Shown here piece after piece: positions 50,517-60,686 of a stretch of 64,000 nt of DNA. Positions within the stretch are counted from its first letter, which is position 1; each line of letters begins with the position of its first letter. Made by a program: the position numbers and the translations under genes. The DNA is from Saccharomycopsis crataegensis (lineage: Eukaryota; Ascomycota; Saccharomycetes; Ascoideales; Saccharomycopsidaceae): the NCBI RefSeq assembly GCF_037102585.1, contig NW_027043828.1, positions 124,001 to 188,000 on the forward strand, given 5' to 3'. Under the pieces are notes generated by a model that saw nothing but the letters and a program-made list of their open reading frames with translations, did no database searches and was not told the origin of the DNA.

Positions 50517-51698
50517 CTAGTGTTGTTGACCATAAACTACTCTATAGTTATTGTATTGCATGGTTGGTGGAGGTCTAGTGTCTTTACCCCACCCACTCTT
50601 CAACATTCTACCATTGAAGTTGTAACCACTCAATTGGACAATAGCCACGGCAGCTCTTTCATGAGAATCGTACTTAACAAAAGCACAACCTTTTTCTGGG
50701 TGGAATTTGAAGTCGACAATGAAACCATAAGTTTGTAAAAGAGGAATCAATTCGTTTTGACTGGTGAAGTGGGCCAAGTTACCAATGTAAACAGTGGTTT
50801 GCCAAGTTGGTGATTGACGGAGAACAAACTCATAAGTTTGCACTGGGTTAAGACCCATTGGAACATTACCATTGTTGTTTGGTCCGCCATTTTGTTGGAG
50901 TGGAGCCCCAACGTTTTGTGAAGGTGGAGGAAGCACCCCGTTTGGGCCGTTTTGGAAACCGCCATTGTGGTGGTGGTGGTTGTGACCAGATGGGATCTTT
51001 TGCTTGTGGGAAGCCCAGTTCAATCTGATTTGACGACCACCAATCCATTCACCGTTCATGGTTTGCAAAGCTTGTTCGGCTTCAGCTTGGTCATTGAAGG
51101 AAACAAACCCATAACCACGGGAACGGCCAGTTTGCATGTCCCACATGACGTGGGCAGAAGTGAGGGATTGGAACCCGCCAAAAGTCTTACCAAGAAGATC
51201 ATCATTGACTTCAGAAGACAAATCACCAACGAAAAGGTTGAAAGTGTCGGTGGTCTTGGTGGATTGTGATTGGAAAGCCCAATTGATCGAGATTTCCGAG
51301 TTGTTGATCAGACGGCCGCTCAAAGTGTGCTTGGCCATTTCAGCGGATTGGCCGTTATCGTATTCAATAAAAGCATAATTGTAACCTGGACGGTTCTTGT
51401 CAAAGAGAATCTTGACTGATTGAACTTGACCAGTGACGTTGAACAATTCACGAAGCATTTCTTCGGTGACTGATTTTGGAAGACCAGAAACGTACAAAAT
51501 GTTGTTGGACATTTCACGACCACCTTCAATGGCATTAGCAGGAGTGACTTCTGGTTGAGGAGGAGCAATTGGGTTAGCAGCAGCACCTTCTGGAGCAGAA
51601 GCAGAGCCTGGAGCGGCGGCAACAGGGGCGGCGCCAGCAGCAGCTGGAGCTGGGGAACCAGAAACTGGAACTTCGGATGGGATTTGTTCAGAACTCAT
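50517..51698 (-). CDS. PUB1: Poly(U)/poly(A)-binding protein Pub1 (TIA-1 type), three RRMs
   Basis: This 393-residue RNA-binding protein stabilises AU-rich mRNAs and joins stress granules. An Ala/Pro/Glu-rich N-terminus precedes RRM1 (about 66-140, RNP2 ILYVSGL, RNP1 YNYAFIEY), RRM2 (about 153-228, LFVGDL, RGYGFVSF) and, after a Gln/Asn/Gly linker, RRM3 (about 300-372, VYIGNL, KGCAFVKY). The tail after GWGKDTRPPP is short, lacking a long Gln-rich prion-like end. The linker between RRM2 and RRM3 is His/Asn/Gly-rich. The gene avoids CTG codons, as expected for a highly expressed yeast gene. The ATG is at 51698. Confidence 0.95.
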   Translation of the reverse strand: MSSEQIPSEVPVSGSPAPAAAGAAPVAAAPGSASAPEGAAANPIAPPQPEVTPANAIEGGREMSNNILYVSGLPKSVTEEMLRELFNVTGQVQSVKILFDKNRPGYNYAFIEYDNGQSAEMAKHTLSGRLINNSEISINWAFQSQSTKTTDTFNLFVGDLSSEVNDDLLGKTFGGFQSLTSAHVMWDMQTGRSRGYGFVSFNDQAEAEQALQTMNGEWIGGRQIRLNWASHKQKIPSGHNHHHHNGGFQNGPNGVLPPPSQNVGAPLQQNGGPNNNGNVPMGLNPVQTYEFVLRQSPTWQTTVYIGNLAHFTSQNELIPLLQTYGFIVDFKFHPEKGCAFVKYDSHERAAVAIVQLSGYNFNGRMLKSGWGKDTRPPPTMQYNNYRVVYGQQH

Positions 51699-53662
51699 AA
51701 TTGTAGATATTAAATTGAATTAATAAGAATAATCTTTGACAAATGAAACCAACAAAAAAAATGAATTGGGAAACCAAAAATCAAAAATCAAATCAAAAAG
51801 AAAAATGAGGTGAGAGAGAGATTAGAGAGAAAAAATAAAGCGGGAATGTCTAGAAGTAGTACAAAAACAACAAAAAGACAAAAAGAATAAAAAAAAAAAA
51901 AATGGAGGAAGAAGGAAGGAACTATTGAAATGCAATAGAACGGGTGTTTGGTGTGGGTGTGTGTCGTAATATCGATGTGCTATCAGATGGCCAACTAAGT
52001 CAAACTGATTTTGTTTTATTTTATTTTTTTTATTTTTTTTTTTTTCTTTGAGCAGCAAAAAATCGCGAAAAATTTTTTTTTTTCCTGCTGTGGTTGGTCA
52101 CGGGGTCGTGGACACTTTCTTTGTTGCAATCAGCGAGAGGACCACCGTTTGCCAGGAATGGCTAGGTGGATATTGAAATGAGATATAATATGTATGTATG
52201 TAGAAATATAATATACTCTGGAAATATCACACAACACTCGCTTTCTAATGGTGGAAATGCCCCTAAAAGATAGAGAGAAGGACAACACAGTTGGTCCGGG
52301 TAGTGTTCTGATCAATCATTTACCCTGTCTTCGCCTCCCAATAGGGCAATTTGTGTGGGGTGTGGTACACTGTCATGATTCTTGATTCCTCTTTTATTTG
52401 GCCATTTTCTTCTTCTTATTTAATGTGATTTCTTGCTGGTTAATATAATTCTTCTTTTATTGAATATTCTTCTTTCCAGTTCTTGTGGTTTCCAGTCATT
52501 GGCAGTAAATATCTTATCAATGTGGTCGTTATTGACGCATTATAAAGGTCTGGCTGACATGCATCGTAATCGTAACCACCTTTACCAGTTGGCATGTAGA
52601 AACTTTATTCGATCAAATAGAGTCTTTGTATTTATAAAACCTTACCGACGTCAAGCTGTATGAGAGAAATCTCTGGTGGTTAAGCCTTTATAGGATATCG
52701 TTATCCATACTTTTGTCTTGGAAGCCTTGTTCTTTGCATTTCATTTTCAAGTTGCTATTTGTACCCCCCAGTTTTGATTAATAACTAGTTCGGGCTCGAT
52801 TGTTGATAGTAATAGCAGCTTTACCAGTTCAAGAATCTGTAATTGTTGATATTTACTCATTAAGTGGTTCATATTCACAAAGTTTTCAACAATTTATTTT
52901 TCGTTTGTTAAACCATGTCATCAACTTGTATTGTCTTCTCATAGATAAAAAAAAACAATGAAAAAATTCAAAATGATCTGAATTGGGAGGGCTTTCTTCT
53001 CCTGTGTTATATATAAGTCAAGCAATATCTACTCTCCAATGCAGAGTAAGAATGAGCATTTACCATCTTTCATACTCTCCATGTTGAGAAAACACACTGC
53101 TGAACCTCAAATGATTCGCATAAGAAGAAAATTGGAATCAGGGGATAAATTCCACTACTTCTTGAGTATGCTGAATATCCTAGACTTTTTCTAAATTCAA
53201 TCGATAAAGTAGCCAACTGGTATTGAGAAGTGCTTCATTCTCCGGGTCTTTTAAAAACTTACATGATCATTATTCTCAGAATACTCCAAACCCAACAGCA
53301 TTCCAAAACCCTATGTATGGTATTTAGTTGAAAGTGCTTAATAATTTAACTACTCACCCAATATTTCTTCGTAATAATTGTAAATCTCTGAGTTATAACT
53401 CAAAAATGCGCTATCGTCGGACTGCGATACCGGCCATAAGGCACTTTTTATGCTGATGGGTATTGGCTGATTATGGAGCTTCCACAGCGACCACCCAATA
53501 TCAAAGAAGTTTATGATATATCTTTTTGTCAGACATTATATTCATCAATTATTATTATAATAATTTTGTTTCCTAATTGTTGAATATTATGGCGAACCAT
53601 CAAGGTCAATTCAATTTGTGATCCTGCGAGGACATTTGATTTGATTTGGAATCTAATGATCG
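51699..53662. promoter_or_regulatory. Large divergent region between PUB1 and CAT8
   Basis: About 2 kb, and 2.25 kb if the small frame at 53663-53950 is not a gene. The PUB1 side (51760-52110) is rich in A and T tracts and GAGAGA, typical of a strong yeast promoter with a long 5' UTR. The middle holds no credible ORF. A CGG-rich patch at 53410-53440 might serve zinc-cluster regulators. Long upstream regions are usual for carbon-regulated genes such as CAT8. Confidence 0.55.
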
Positions 53663-53950
53663 TCAATTGTCAGTATCAAACCAAACAAAAGTAGTCAATG
53701 ATCTTTCAAATATTATATATAATCCTAAAAAAACACCTAAAAAAAAAAACAAACGCAAAATAACTGCAAAATCACCATAAAATAATGCCAAACTCATCAC
53801 CAAATGTGCCAAAAAGGGGGTGGTGAGCCCCACTCCGGTCAGCAGCCCTGGCATCGCCCCGGAGGAAATTCGATCTGTTTGAAGTTTTCCATTTGACTCA
53901 TCTCCCAAGAGGCGAACGCTATTCTTTTTTGGTAACATAATCAATAGCAT
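53663..53950 (-). CDS. Possible small membrane protein, head-to-head with CAT8
   Basis: A 95-codon frame from ATG 53950 (second ATG at 53938) to TGA. It has a polar N-terminus ([16 protein letters not shown]) and two hydrophobic segments ([16 protein letters not shown] and [19 protein letters not shown]), with a charged ER between the second and the tail. I recognise no family. Its first ATG overlaps the CAT8 ATG in a GCATGC, so each gene's promoter would lie in the other's coding region. Part of the hydrophobicity comes from T-rich DNA. It may be chance. Confidence 0.25.
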   Translation of the reverse strand: MLLIMLPKKNSVRLLGDESNGKLQTDRISSGAMPGLLTGVGLTTPFLAHLVMSLALFYGDFAVILRLFFFLGVFLGLYIIFERSLTTFVWFDTDN

Positions 53951-56900
53951 GCCTCCGAAGAAACCAAGCAAGGCAAAGGTTATCAGGTCAGCCGACGGGG
54001 TCGAGCGTGTGGCCCAGGCTTGTGATCGCTGTCGCTCGAAGAAAACGAAATGTGATGGTAAAAGACCCCAGTGTTCTCAGTGTGCTGCAGTGGGGTTTGA
54101 ATGTAAAATAAGTGATAGGTTATCGAGAAGAGCTTTTCCTCGAGGGTATACTGAATCATTGGAAGAACGTGTTCGAGAGTTAGAGGCGGAGAATCGCAAA
54201 CTTATTGCTCTAATAGATCTAAAAGACGAACAATTGGAGTTACTCTCGAAGCCAACTAGTAATAACAATAACAACGATAACGATAATAATGATAATGATC
54301 ATCGTCGGGATACCACAACAATTGATAAAAAGGCCAATGGTATTAATACCAATATTCCTCAAGAATCAAAGTCCGCAAGTTTTCTACCCAATGACAAATC
54401 AACCTCTTCATCAATTGCCATTCCTCAACCATCAAAAACACATTCCAGTGTGGTAATAGATCAAGAATCGCCTCTAAATTCCGATAATTTGTCATTATTG
54501 AACCAATTAAACCAACCGAAATTACATACCCACGAACCCCACGAAGAAGGTTGCAATTGTGGATGTGTAAACTTCCCTCATTCTGTCCATGAAAGACCTA
54601 CTAGTATTGCCGCCAGTGTGATTCTCGGAGATCGACAAAATGATAATTTTGACGATGACGATAATGACGATGATCTTTTATCAATCTCGAGCTTTGAAAG
54701 CTATAGCAATGACAAACTAGGAAAATCAAACTTCTTTGATGATGGGAAGAAACAACTCGTAGGTCTACGAAACCCTGCAACGTCTTCATCTTCTTCCAAC
54801 ATGAATGCCTATTACAATAATTTCAACGTGTCATTCGAACAAAAAGAAGCTCCAGGGGCAGCAGCAGCAATGGCCATTGCCTCGATGAATAATGACAGAA
54901 ATAAAATTAAAAATCAAATTGCAACCCTCGTGGCAATGTCAACCCCACGAACCACAGAAGAAATATTATTCATCCCATCGCTCATTGGCAAACTCGGTAA
55001 CGCTCATGGATTCGATAGTAAACCAGCAGTGTTCACCGCCAAGACTTTGGCATTACTTAAGTACCATTTCGTCACCAAAAACCCTAACCATATGATTGAT
55101 GATTCCACCATCATCAACCTCAAGAATATTAATTTCAATAAAATCAGCCGGGCAGAGTCTCATTTATTTTTTGTCAATTTGAAGCTCCCAAACAGATTAG
55201 ATTTGGACCAACTTATCACTTACTATTTCCAAGAATGGCATAAATTGGTCCCGGTGGTTGATCAACAAGAATTCTTGAAAAATTACATGAAGTTGATGCA
55301 AAGTGCCGAAAATAAGTTCAACGATAATGACATGTTTGGCAATGAGAAATTCGGGGCAGTGGCGATAATAATCGTGGCGTTGGCACTTTTGGGTAGAGTA
55401 AAATGCTCACGACACTCTAATGATACCTCGTTTGCCAAAGGTAATCAAAAGTCTATTCGATTCATTCATTCGAATAAATCCTCTTCGACCCCATTCAATA
55501 GTAATTATAAAAATTGCGACCAGGAGCAACCAGGGGTAATTAATGATAATGACGCCACAATTCGTCTTCTAAACTATTATCATCATCTAATCAAGCAGAT
55601 TATTTCGTCATCGATTGTCGAGTCTTGTTCCATGCAGTCGTTACAAATCCTTTCCCTTGCCCTCTCATATACCCTTAACGTCGGGGATATTGGTAGTTCT
55701 TATACCCTTCGGGGTAAAGTGGTGAGCATGGGTCAACAATTGCGTCTTCATCGTTGTCCATCAGCCGTTTTGAGCAATAGTGGTTCGATTGTCTCAAAAA
55801 TCCAACAATCGGAACGTCGTATTCTTTTTTGGTGTATTTTCATCCTTGATGCGTTTGGGTCATTACAGTTGGGGGTTCCAAGATTATTGAAAGATTATGA
55901 GATTGAATGTGCTTTGCCATTTGCCAATGATGATGCTGAAGATGACAACAACACCAATATTTTAATGATCAATAATTCTCCATTGTCACTCGTTGGTAAA
56001 GTTTCAAGTCTTTCCCTCGCAATGATGCGTTTCTCAAAGATTTTGGGGAATATTTTGGACTCAATTTTCCGGAGAGGCGGGGTGACCATCGATGCCCTTG
56101 GGAAATCGTGTATTATATTGGAAGATTTACTTGAAAATTGGCGTAAAGACTTACCAGACCATTTGAAATTTACTCTTGATGTCAATGGAGTTTTGAAAAA
56201 CCACGATTACCAAAATTACTCGAACAAAATCTTGACCACGATTGTCCTTTATTACCAAGCCAAGATCTTGATTTATCTTCCAGTGCTTGCTGCCGAAGTT
56301 CGTTCATCCAGAGGCTCATCCTCGTACATAACTATTCAACAGTCAACCAACACCATCATGGGGATTACCAACTTCATGGCTCAACAAGCATGCTTTTTGG
56401 CCACTCCTTTCAATTGCGCAAGAATGAGAGCCCGTTATGGGTTATTGGGGGCTAAAGGGGCGTTAGATTACGCGCGGGGCGGGAATCTTTTCCAAGACTT
56501 GAAACTGAAATTGACCGATTTAATTGCCGATTTGAAATTGGAGACAGAATTAGAGACCCCTGGTTGTTTATCGGTCAATGCCATTAAAACCTTTGAAGAA
56601 ACCATCCAGTCGATTTTGAGTCCTCCGAATTCCGCGGCTGCAATTTTGAACGGATCTGCCAATGGTAAACAGAAACAAAAAAAGAATAGGGTTAATGGAA
56701 ATGGGGCTCGAAAATTAATATCTTCGTCAACAACTAATGCCGCCGATGTTTCTAGCCGGTTCCCAAAGATGGAGCCTAATGTTCATTCACCTTTAAGTAA
56801 TGTCACAAATAATAATAATAATAATAATAATAATGCAGTAATGGTGAACAATGCTACTCCAGGTGGGATCTTGTTGGATGGTAGTGCATCGTCTATGGTG

Positions 56901-57446
56901 AAAAGCGCGAGCACCGAAACCTCAGTTTCCACATCTTCTAATGGTCCTGCGGCTCCGAATGTCAGTGTTAGTAGTGATGAAATGATGGGATTCCTTGAAT
57001 CGTTAGTGGCCCAGCCAATGTCGGTGTCTAGCAGCACCAACCAGGCGCGGGGATCACCGACCGAATACGAAGGCGATCAAAACTTCTTTTCAGAATTCGC
57101 TGCTGATGGGTCGCTTGGGCTTGCCCAATTATTGGATTTGTCATTGATATCCAGCATGGCGGAACAAGAAGCGAAACGCCAGGAAAACTCACCACCTATT
57201 AATCCTGATGGCGAAATGAAACTCATGAATAACAATGGTAATGAATCTAATATCGGTAGCTCGATCCCCCATAATAACGGGTATAATGCGAACCAGTATA
57301 ATACCAACCAGAATCCTAAGAACAATAGTAATGCCGCTGATAGCATTTTGCAAAGCGGGATTAGTGCATTCTTCAATAATAATGATAATAACCCAGTACC
57401 GACGGACGAGTACTCGCGTGGAAGTTTTTTCCAATGGCAGAAATGA
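53949..57446 (+). CDS. CAT8: Zn(II)2Cys6 activator of gluconeogenic genes, Cat8
   Basis: This 1165-residue nuclear activator binds carbon-source-responsive elements and turns on gluconeogenesis and glyoxylate genes when glucose is gone; in yeasts Snf1 phosphorylates it. The zinc cluster has C25, C28, C35, C42, C45 and C52 ([20 protein letters not shown]) and the Cat8-specific continuation [20 protein letters not shown], a linker and leucine-zipper-like helix to about residue 100. The fungal middle-homology region begins near 410 ([18 protein letters not shown]). Asn, Asp and Ser runs break up the rest. An in-frame TAA 12 nt upstream and the absence of any other Met before the cluster fix the start at 53949. 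The long 5' region fits a regulated gene. Confidence 0.94.
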   Translation: MPPKKPSKAKVIRSADGVERVAQACDRCRSKKTKCDGKRPQCSQCAAVGFECKISDRLSRRAFPRGYTESLEERVRELEAENRKLIALIDLKDEQLELLSKPTSNNNNNDNDNNDNDHRRDTTTIDKKANGINTNIPQESKSASFLPNDKSTSSSIAIPQPSKTHSSVVIDQESPLNSDNLSLLNQLNQPKLHTHEPHEEGCNCGCVNFPHSVHERPTSIAASVILGDRQNDNFDDDDNDDDLLSISSFESYSNDKLGKSNFFDDGKKQLVGLRNPATSSSSSNMNAYYNNFNVSFEQKEAPGAAAAMAIASMNNDRNKIKNQIATLVAMSTPRTTEEILFIPSLIGKLGNAHGFDSKPAVFTAKTLALLKYHFVTKNPNHMIDDSTIINLKNINFNKISRAESHLFFVNLKLPNRLDLDQLITYYFQEWHKLVPVVDQQEFLKNYMKLMQSAENKFNDNDMFGNEKFGAVAIIIVALALLGRVKCSRHSNDTSFAKGNQKSIRFIHSNKSSSTPFNSNYKNCDQEQPGVINDNDATIRLLNYYHHLIKQIISSSIVESCSMQSLQILSLALSYTLNVGDIGSSYTLRGKVVSMGQQLRLHRCPSAVLSNSGSIVSKIQQSERRILFWCIFILDAFGSLQLGVPRLLKDYEIECALPFANDDAEDDNNTNILMINNSPLSLVGKVSSLSLAMMRFSKILGNILDSIFRRGGVTIDALGKSCIILEDLLENWRKDLPDHLKFTLDVNGVLKNHDYQNYSNKILTTIVLYYQAKILIYLPVLAAEVRSSRGSSSYITIQQSTNTIMGITNFMAQQACFLATPFNCARMRARYGLLGAKGALDYARGGNLFQDLKLKLTDLIADLKLETELETPGCLSVNAIKTFEETIQSILSPPNSAAAILNGSANGKQKQKKNRVNGNGARKLISSSTTNAADVSSRFPKMEPNVHSPLSNVTNNNNNNNNNAVMVNNATPGGILLDGSASSMVKSASTETSVSTSSNGPAAPNVSVSSDEMMGFLESLVAQPMSVSSSTNQARGSPTEYEGDQNFFSEFAADGSLGLAQLLDLSLISSMAEQEAKRQENSPPINPDGEMKLMNNNGNESNIGSSIPHNNGYNANQYNTNQNPKNNSNAADSILQSGISAFFNNNDNNPVPTDEYSRGSFFQWQK

Positions 57447-58899
57447 TCAAATATTATATCATACGGTGGAGAAGGCCCAATTGGTTAAACTCTTTGTTTT
57501 CTTAGATCATGTCTTTTTTTTTTAGTTGTTGTTTTCTACTGAATTTTTTTTACACAACGACCTTATTATAATGAAGCAGGAACGGGAATTTTCAGAGGTG
57601 TATAATAGTATTTACTAGCTTGGGATGAAAAATTTTTTTATTTGGCAGCTTTTTTTTTTTTTTTTGTTTCTTTGGAAGCTTTTTTTCTAAGCTTTTCAGT
57701 TATGATGATGATTGTTTTTTTACCGTTTATTTTTTCACTATTTTGTTTTCACTCCTTCTGAGAGTTTCATCTTTATATAATGTTGTTATATCATGTTACG
57801 TTTCTTGAATTTTTAAATGGTTGGTTTCTTTACGATCAGTTGTGCTTTAAATATAAAGTATTGTCCACTTGACACAACGGCATTTTATTATTATGAAAAT
57901 AGTGGAGTAGTCAACCATCAATGACTTTATAGATAAGTTAGGAAATGGCAGAACTCTATCTCTTATATACATGCTGCTGGGTAAGTATGGAAATAAAAGT
58001 CTCCTTTATAGACGCACGAGGGGCGTCTCTCTCATCGGTTTGACGTGATGTGGTCATAGACAAAATAGATTATAAAGTCAGAGCAGCTACTACTCGCGAA
58101 ATATATTATTATCAGTTGATATCTGACTTTTTAGAATGATTACTCAATATTGATTTGGAGGCAATTTTCTCAATGTAATGCCCAAATAAATATCCCACAA
58201 ATGGTAATTAGAATTTCTCAAATCACAGGAGACTTCCCAAATCTTTAACCACAAAGCAACAACAATACAACATTGGAGCACAGCTTGAAATATAAATGGA
58301 ATAATATATTATAAATACTATTTCATTATATAGAGTCTGATGGGGGCACCCCCTTTCCGATTCTAGGAGCACAGAGGGGTGGGTGTGCATGTCTTGTTGT
58401 GAAGGTCCCATTTTTTTTATATCTTCTTTGTGTTCTATTGTTGAAGTTCGATTGGCTTTTCCTTGATAGAAAGGGCGGTCCAGGGGTTGGATTAGCTCCA
58501 CTATTTTTGTGAATATAGAGCTAGGTGGGATATTTTCTCTTGTGATGTTGAGATTGTTTACTGGAGCATCTACGATGTAGGGAAAGATTCTTACAGATTG
58601 ATATTTTTTGTTCGATACAAAAAAACTGTTCTTATTTCTAATTGTTTATAATACAGAACAATCAACAGAATATTCCAGGAATAATATAGGATATTAAATA
58701 AAGAATACACCAAATAATGCAAAATGAAAAGACAATTTGTAAAGATACTTTAGCCGCCGGTGCTCAAGGAAGCACCATAAAGGAGTAAACCGCACCTTCT
58801 GGAACAGAGGGTCTGTGATTTCCAGTGGATTATGAATAGAAAGAATTTCATTACCAATTTCACTATATATAGTGAGTACTTAATGTAGACTTCTCAACT
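57447..58899. other. 1.45 kb intergenic region downstream of CAT8
   Basis: T-tract-rich 3' region of CAT8 (57510-57730), then unremarkable AT-rich DNA. A perfect 6-bp stem (GGTGCT / AGCACC, loop of 6) is at 58759-58776, just before the decayed leucine-rich frames. The minus-strand frame at 58223-58501 has no ATG start and was not accepted. No RNA gene recognised. Confidence 0.6.
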
Positions 58900-59386
58900 A
58901 TGTATCCAGTGCTTTCACACCTCCAAAAGAAACTTCCCAATGATTTAATAATCCAAATGTGTGAGCTCCTAGGTTATCCAGAGTCCAGTGAAATTTTAAA
59001 GCTTTGTGTTATAGAAGATGTACAAGCAGAATACTATTCTAATGACATAGTTAATAAATCTATTATTGATTTAAGTATAATTAACTTTCCTCTTGAAATC
59101 TCCCAGAGCCTACAACAATGAAAATTTCCAAGGCTTAATTAGTCTTAAAGAGTTGCGTGTATCATATACTGATTTAATTACGAGCATCCAAGGGTTGCAA
59201 ACTATACAAGAGACTCTGATTACCCATAATTGTAGTTTTTATTTGCCATATGATGATCTAACAGATTTTCCCAGACTTTTTTCAAGTAACAAACTCTCAG
59301 AATATCTTCCATTGTCTTTAATTTTATCGAACCCAACATTTCTCCTTAATTATCCGAACATTCCAGCCTTCAAAGCAAATCAATGA
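58900..59386 (+). pseudogene. Remnant of a leucine-rich (F-box/LRR-style) gene
   Basis: An ATG frame of 73 codons (58900-59121) begins with an F-box-like pattern (LQKKLPNDLIIQMCELLGY) and goes on with hydrophobic periodicity (IIDLSIINFPLEISQSL). It stops, while a second overlapping frame continues to 59386 with LRR-like text (GLISLKELRVSYTDL, IQGLQTIQETLITHN). The two together read like one decayed gene with a frameshift near 59110-59125 and the C-terminus missing. The family assignment rests on pattern only. Confidence 0.4.
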
Positions 59387-59588
59387 TCTCACTTCTGTTA
59401 TTAATACGGTAGCTCTAGGATATCGCTGGTTGCAAGCAACATAAATCAATGATATTTGTTGCCTTGGTAATTGTACTAGACTTCTTATGCTTATCACCAC
59501 AAAATTATCAACGTTAAATCTCCTGGCTAATCCAATCCAATTAGGGAAGGAGAGTTAGCGAGGTTGAATGAGGTGAAAAGCCCTGTAA

Positions 59589-60352
59589 TTAAGGTCTTCT
59601 CAAAACGTATACATCGATTCCTTTACCAATGATCTGCATCTTTTTGTACTTCAAAATCCCTTCAACTTTTTTATTTTCTTCAGCAAGGAATATTCCCACT
59701 GCTTCGGGGTTCTCCTCTTGTTCAACTGGGAATGTGAAGTCCGCGGTCTTCATCATCAATCGCATGTAATTCCCATAATTAAACCCTTTTGAGTTTACTG
59801 ATGTGCCGGTTCGCAATATTTCAAGCTGGGTCTTATCTATTACCAAGTGGATTCTCCATCCAGCTTTGGCGAGCCCCAAGACAATGTTATCTTTCGACCG
59901 GGAAACGTTGAGCGGGATTTTTTCAGAGCTACTTTCTTTGGTAGAATGATGATCCCAATCGTCTAGAACGAATTTCCCATCTTTGGCCTTGCTATTAATT
60001 AAAGATATCGATTCGAGTTCTTCAACATCAATATGGAATAGGATATCAACCAAAGAATCACGGAAGGTTGTAGTAATTCGCGAAAGATCGATCCTTGAGA
60101 GCCGTAGTTTAGTGGCGCGATGGAGTCTCACTATAGATTTCGAGTTATTTGATACAGATACCACGGTTTGGAAGAACGCTGGGTTTTCGGGAGTCAATTG
60201 CTGGGCTATGGCTCGACGATTGATGAATGCCCTGATGGGGATTGCCGAGCGATCCAGGATTTTGAGAAATGAAGTTCTAATGAAGGTGTGTTAGTAATCA
60301 TGTTTGTGTTTGGTGCGAATATATATATATTATACACATACGAAGGGGCCAT
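59589..60352 (-). CDS. Unrecognised mitochondrial-type protein, two exons
   Basis: Exon 1 is only 11 nt (60342-60352, ATG GCC CCT TC) and exon 2 runs 59589-60276, giving 232 residues. Splicing is needed for an ATG start, since the exon 2 frame hits a stop (inside the TACTAAC) upstream. The spliced N-terminus MAPSTSFLKILDRSAIPIRA continues FINRRAIAQQL: Arg/Lys-rich, nearly free of acids, a typical mitochondrial presequence. The body is soluble; the C-terminal half (KIPLNVSRSKDNIVLGLAKA, LKYKKMQIIGKGIDVYVLRR) has alternating strand/helix character that recalls small translation-factor domains, but I cannot name the family. It is divergent from PDE2 across 334 bp. Confidence 0.75.
60277..60341 (-). 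other. 65-nt spliceosomal intron after an 11-nt first exon
   Basis: On the minus strand: GTATGT at the 5' end, TACTAAC branch point, ACACCTTCATTAG 3' end. Joining completes a TCA codon and gives a presequence-like N-terminus. The length is the same as the MRPL51 intron. Confidence 0.88.
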
Positions 60353-60686
60353 TCTGGTTGATCTTTATATCACCACCCCCATAGCTCATCGCTCATTCTG
60401 AGTTGTCGTCGTAATTGACCCCAGCCGGCCATCCACCCGCACACCAGCCAGCCGCCCACTCCCACTGATTGCGAGAAAACACCCGCACACCACAACGTTC
60501 TTCTTCTTTTTTTTTCACCCAAAGTAATTTGTAACCGCCGATTGTTGTGTCTGCCATCACTAGCAAATAAACAAGCAATATCCACAGCCACTCTCTCCCC
60601 CCCAAGGAATAGTAATACTCGCACATCCAAAAAACAAGCACCAGTCATCCACATTCCCCTTTCACCTTCCAAATACAAACCCTCTT
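60353..60686. promoter_or_regulatory. Bidirectional promoter, mitochondrial-type gene / PDE2
   Basis: These 334 bp are GC-richer than average and pyrimidine-rich on the plus strand (many CCC and CACC runs). No clear TATA box for PDE2. A frame of about 100 codons on the minus strand starts from non-ATG codons and was not accepted. Confidence 0.5.
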
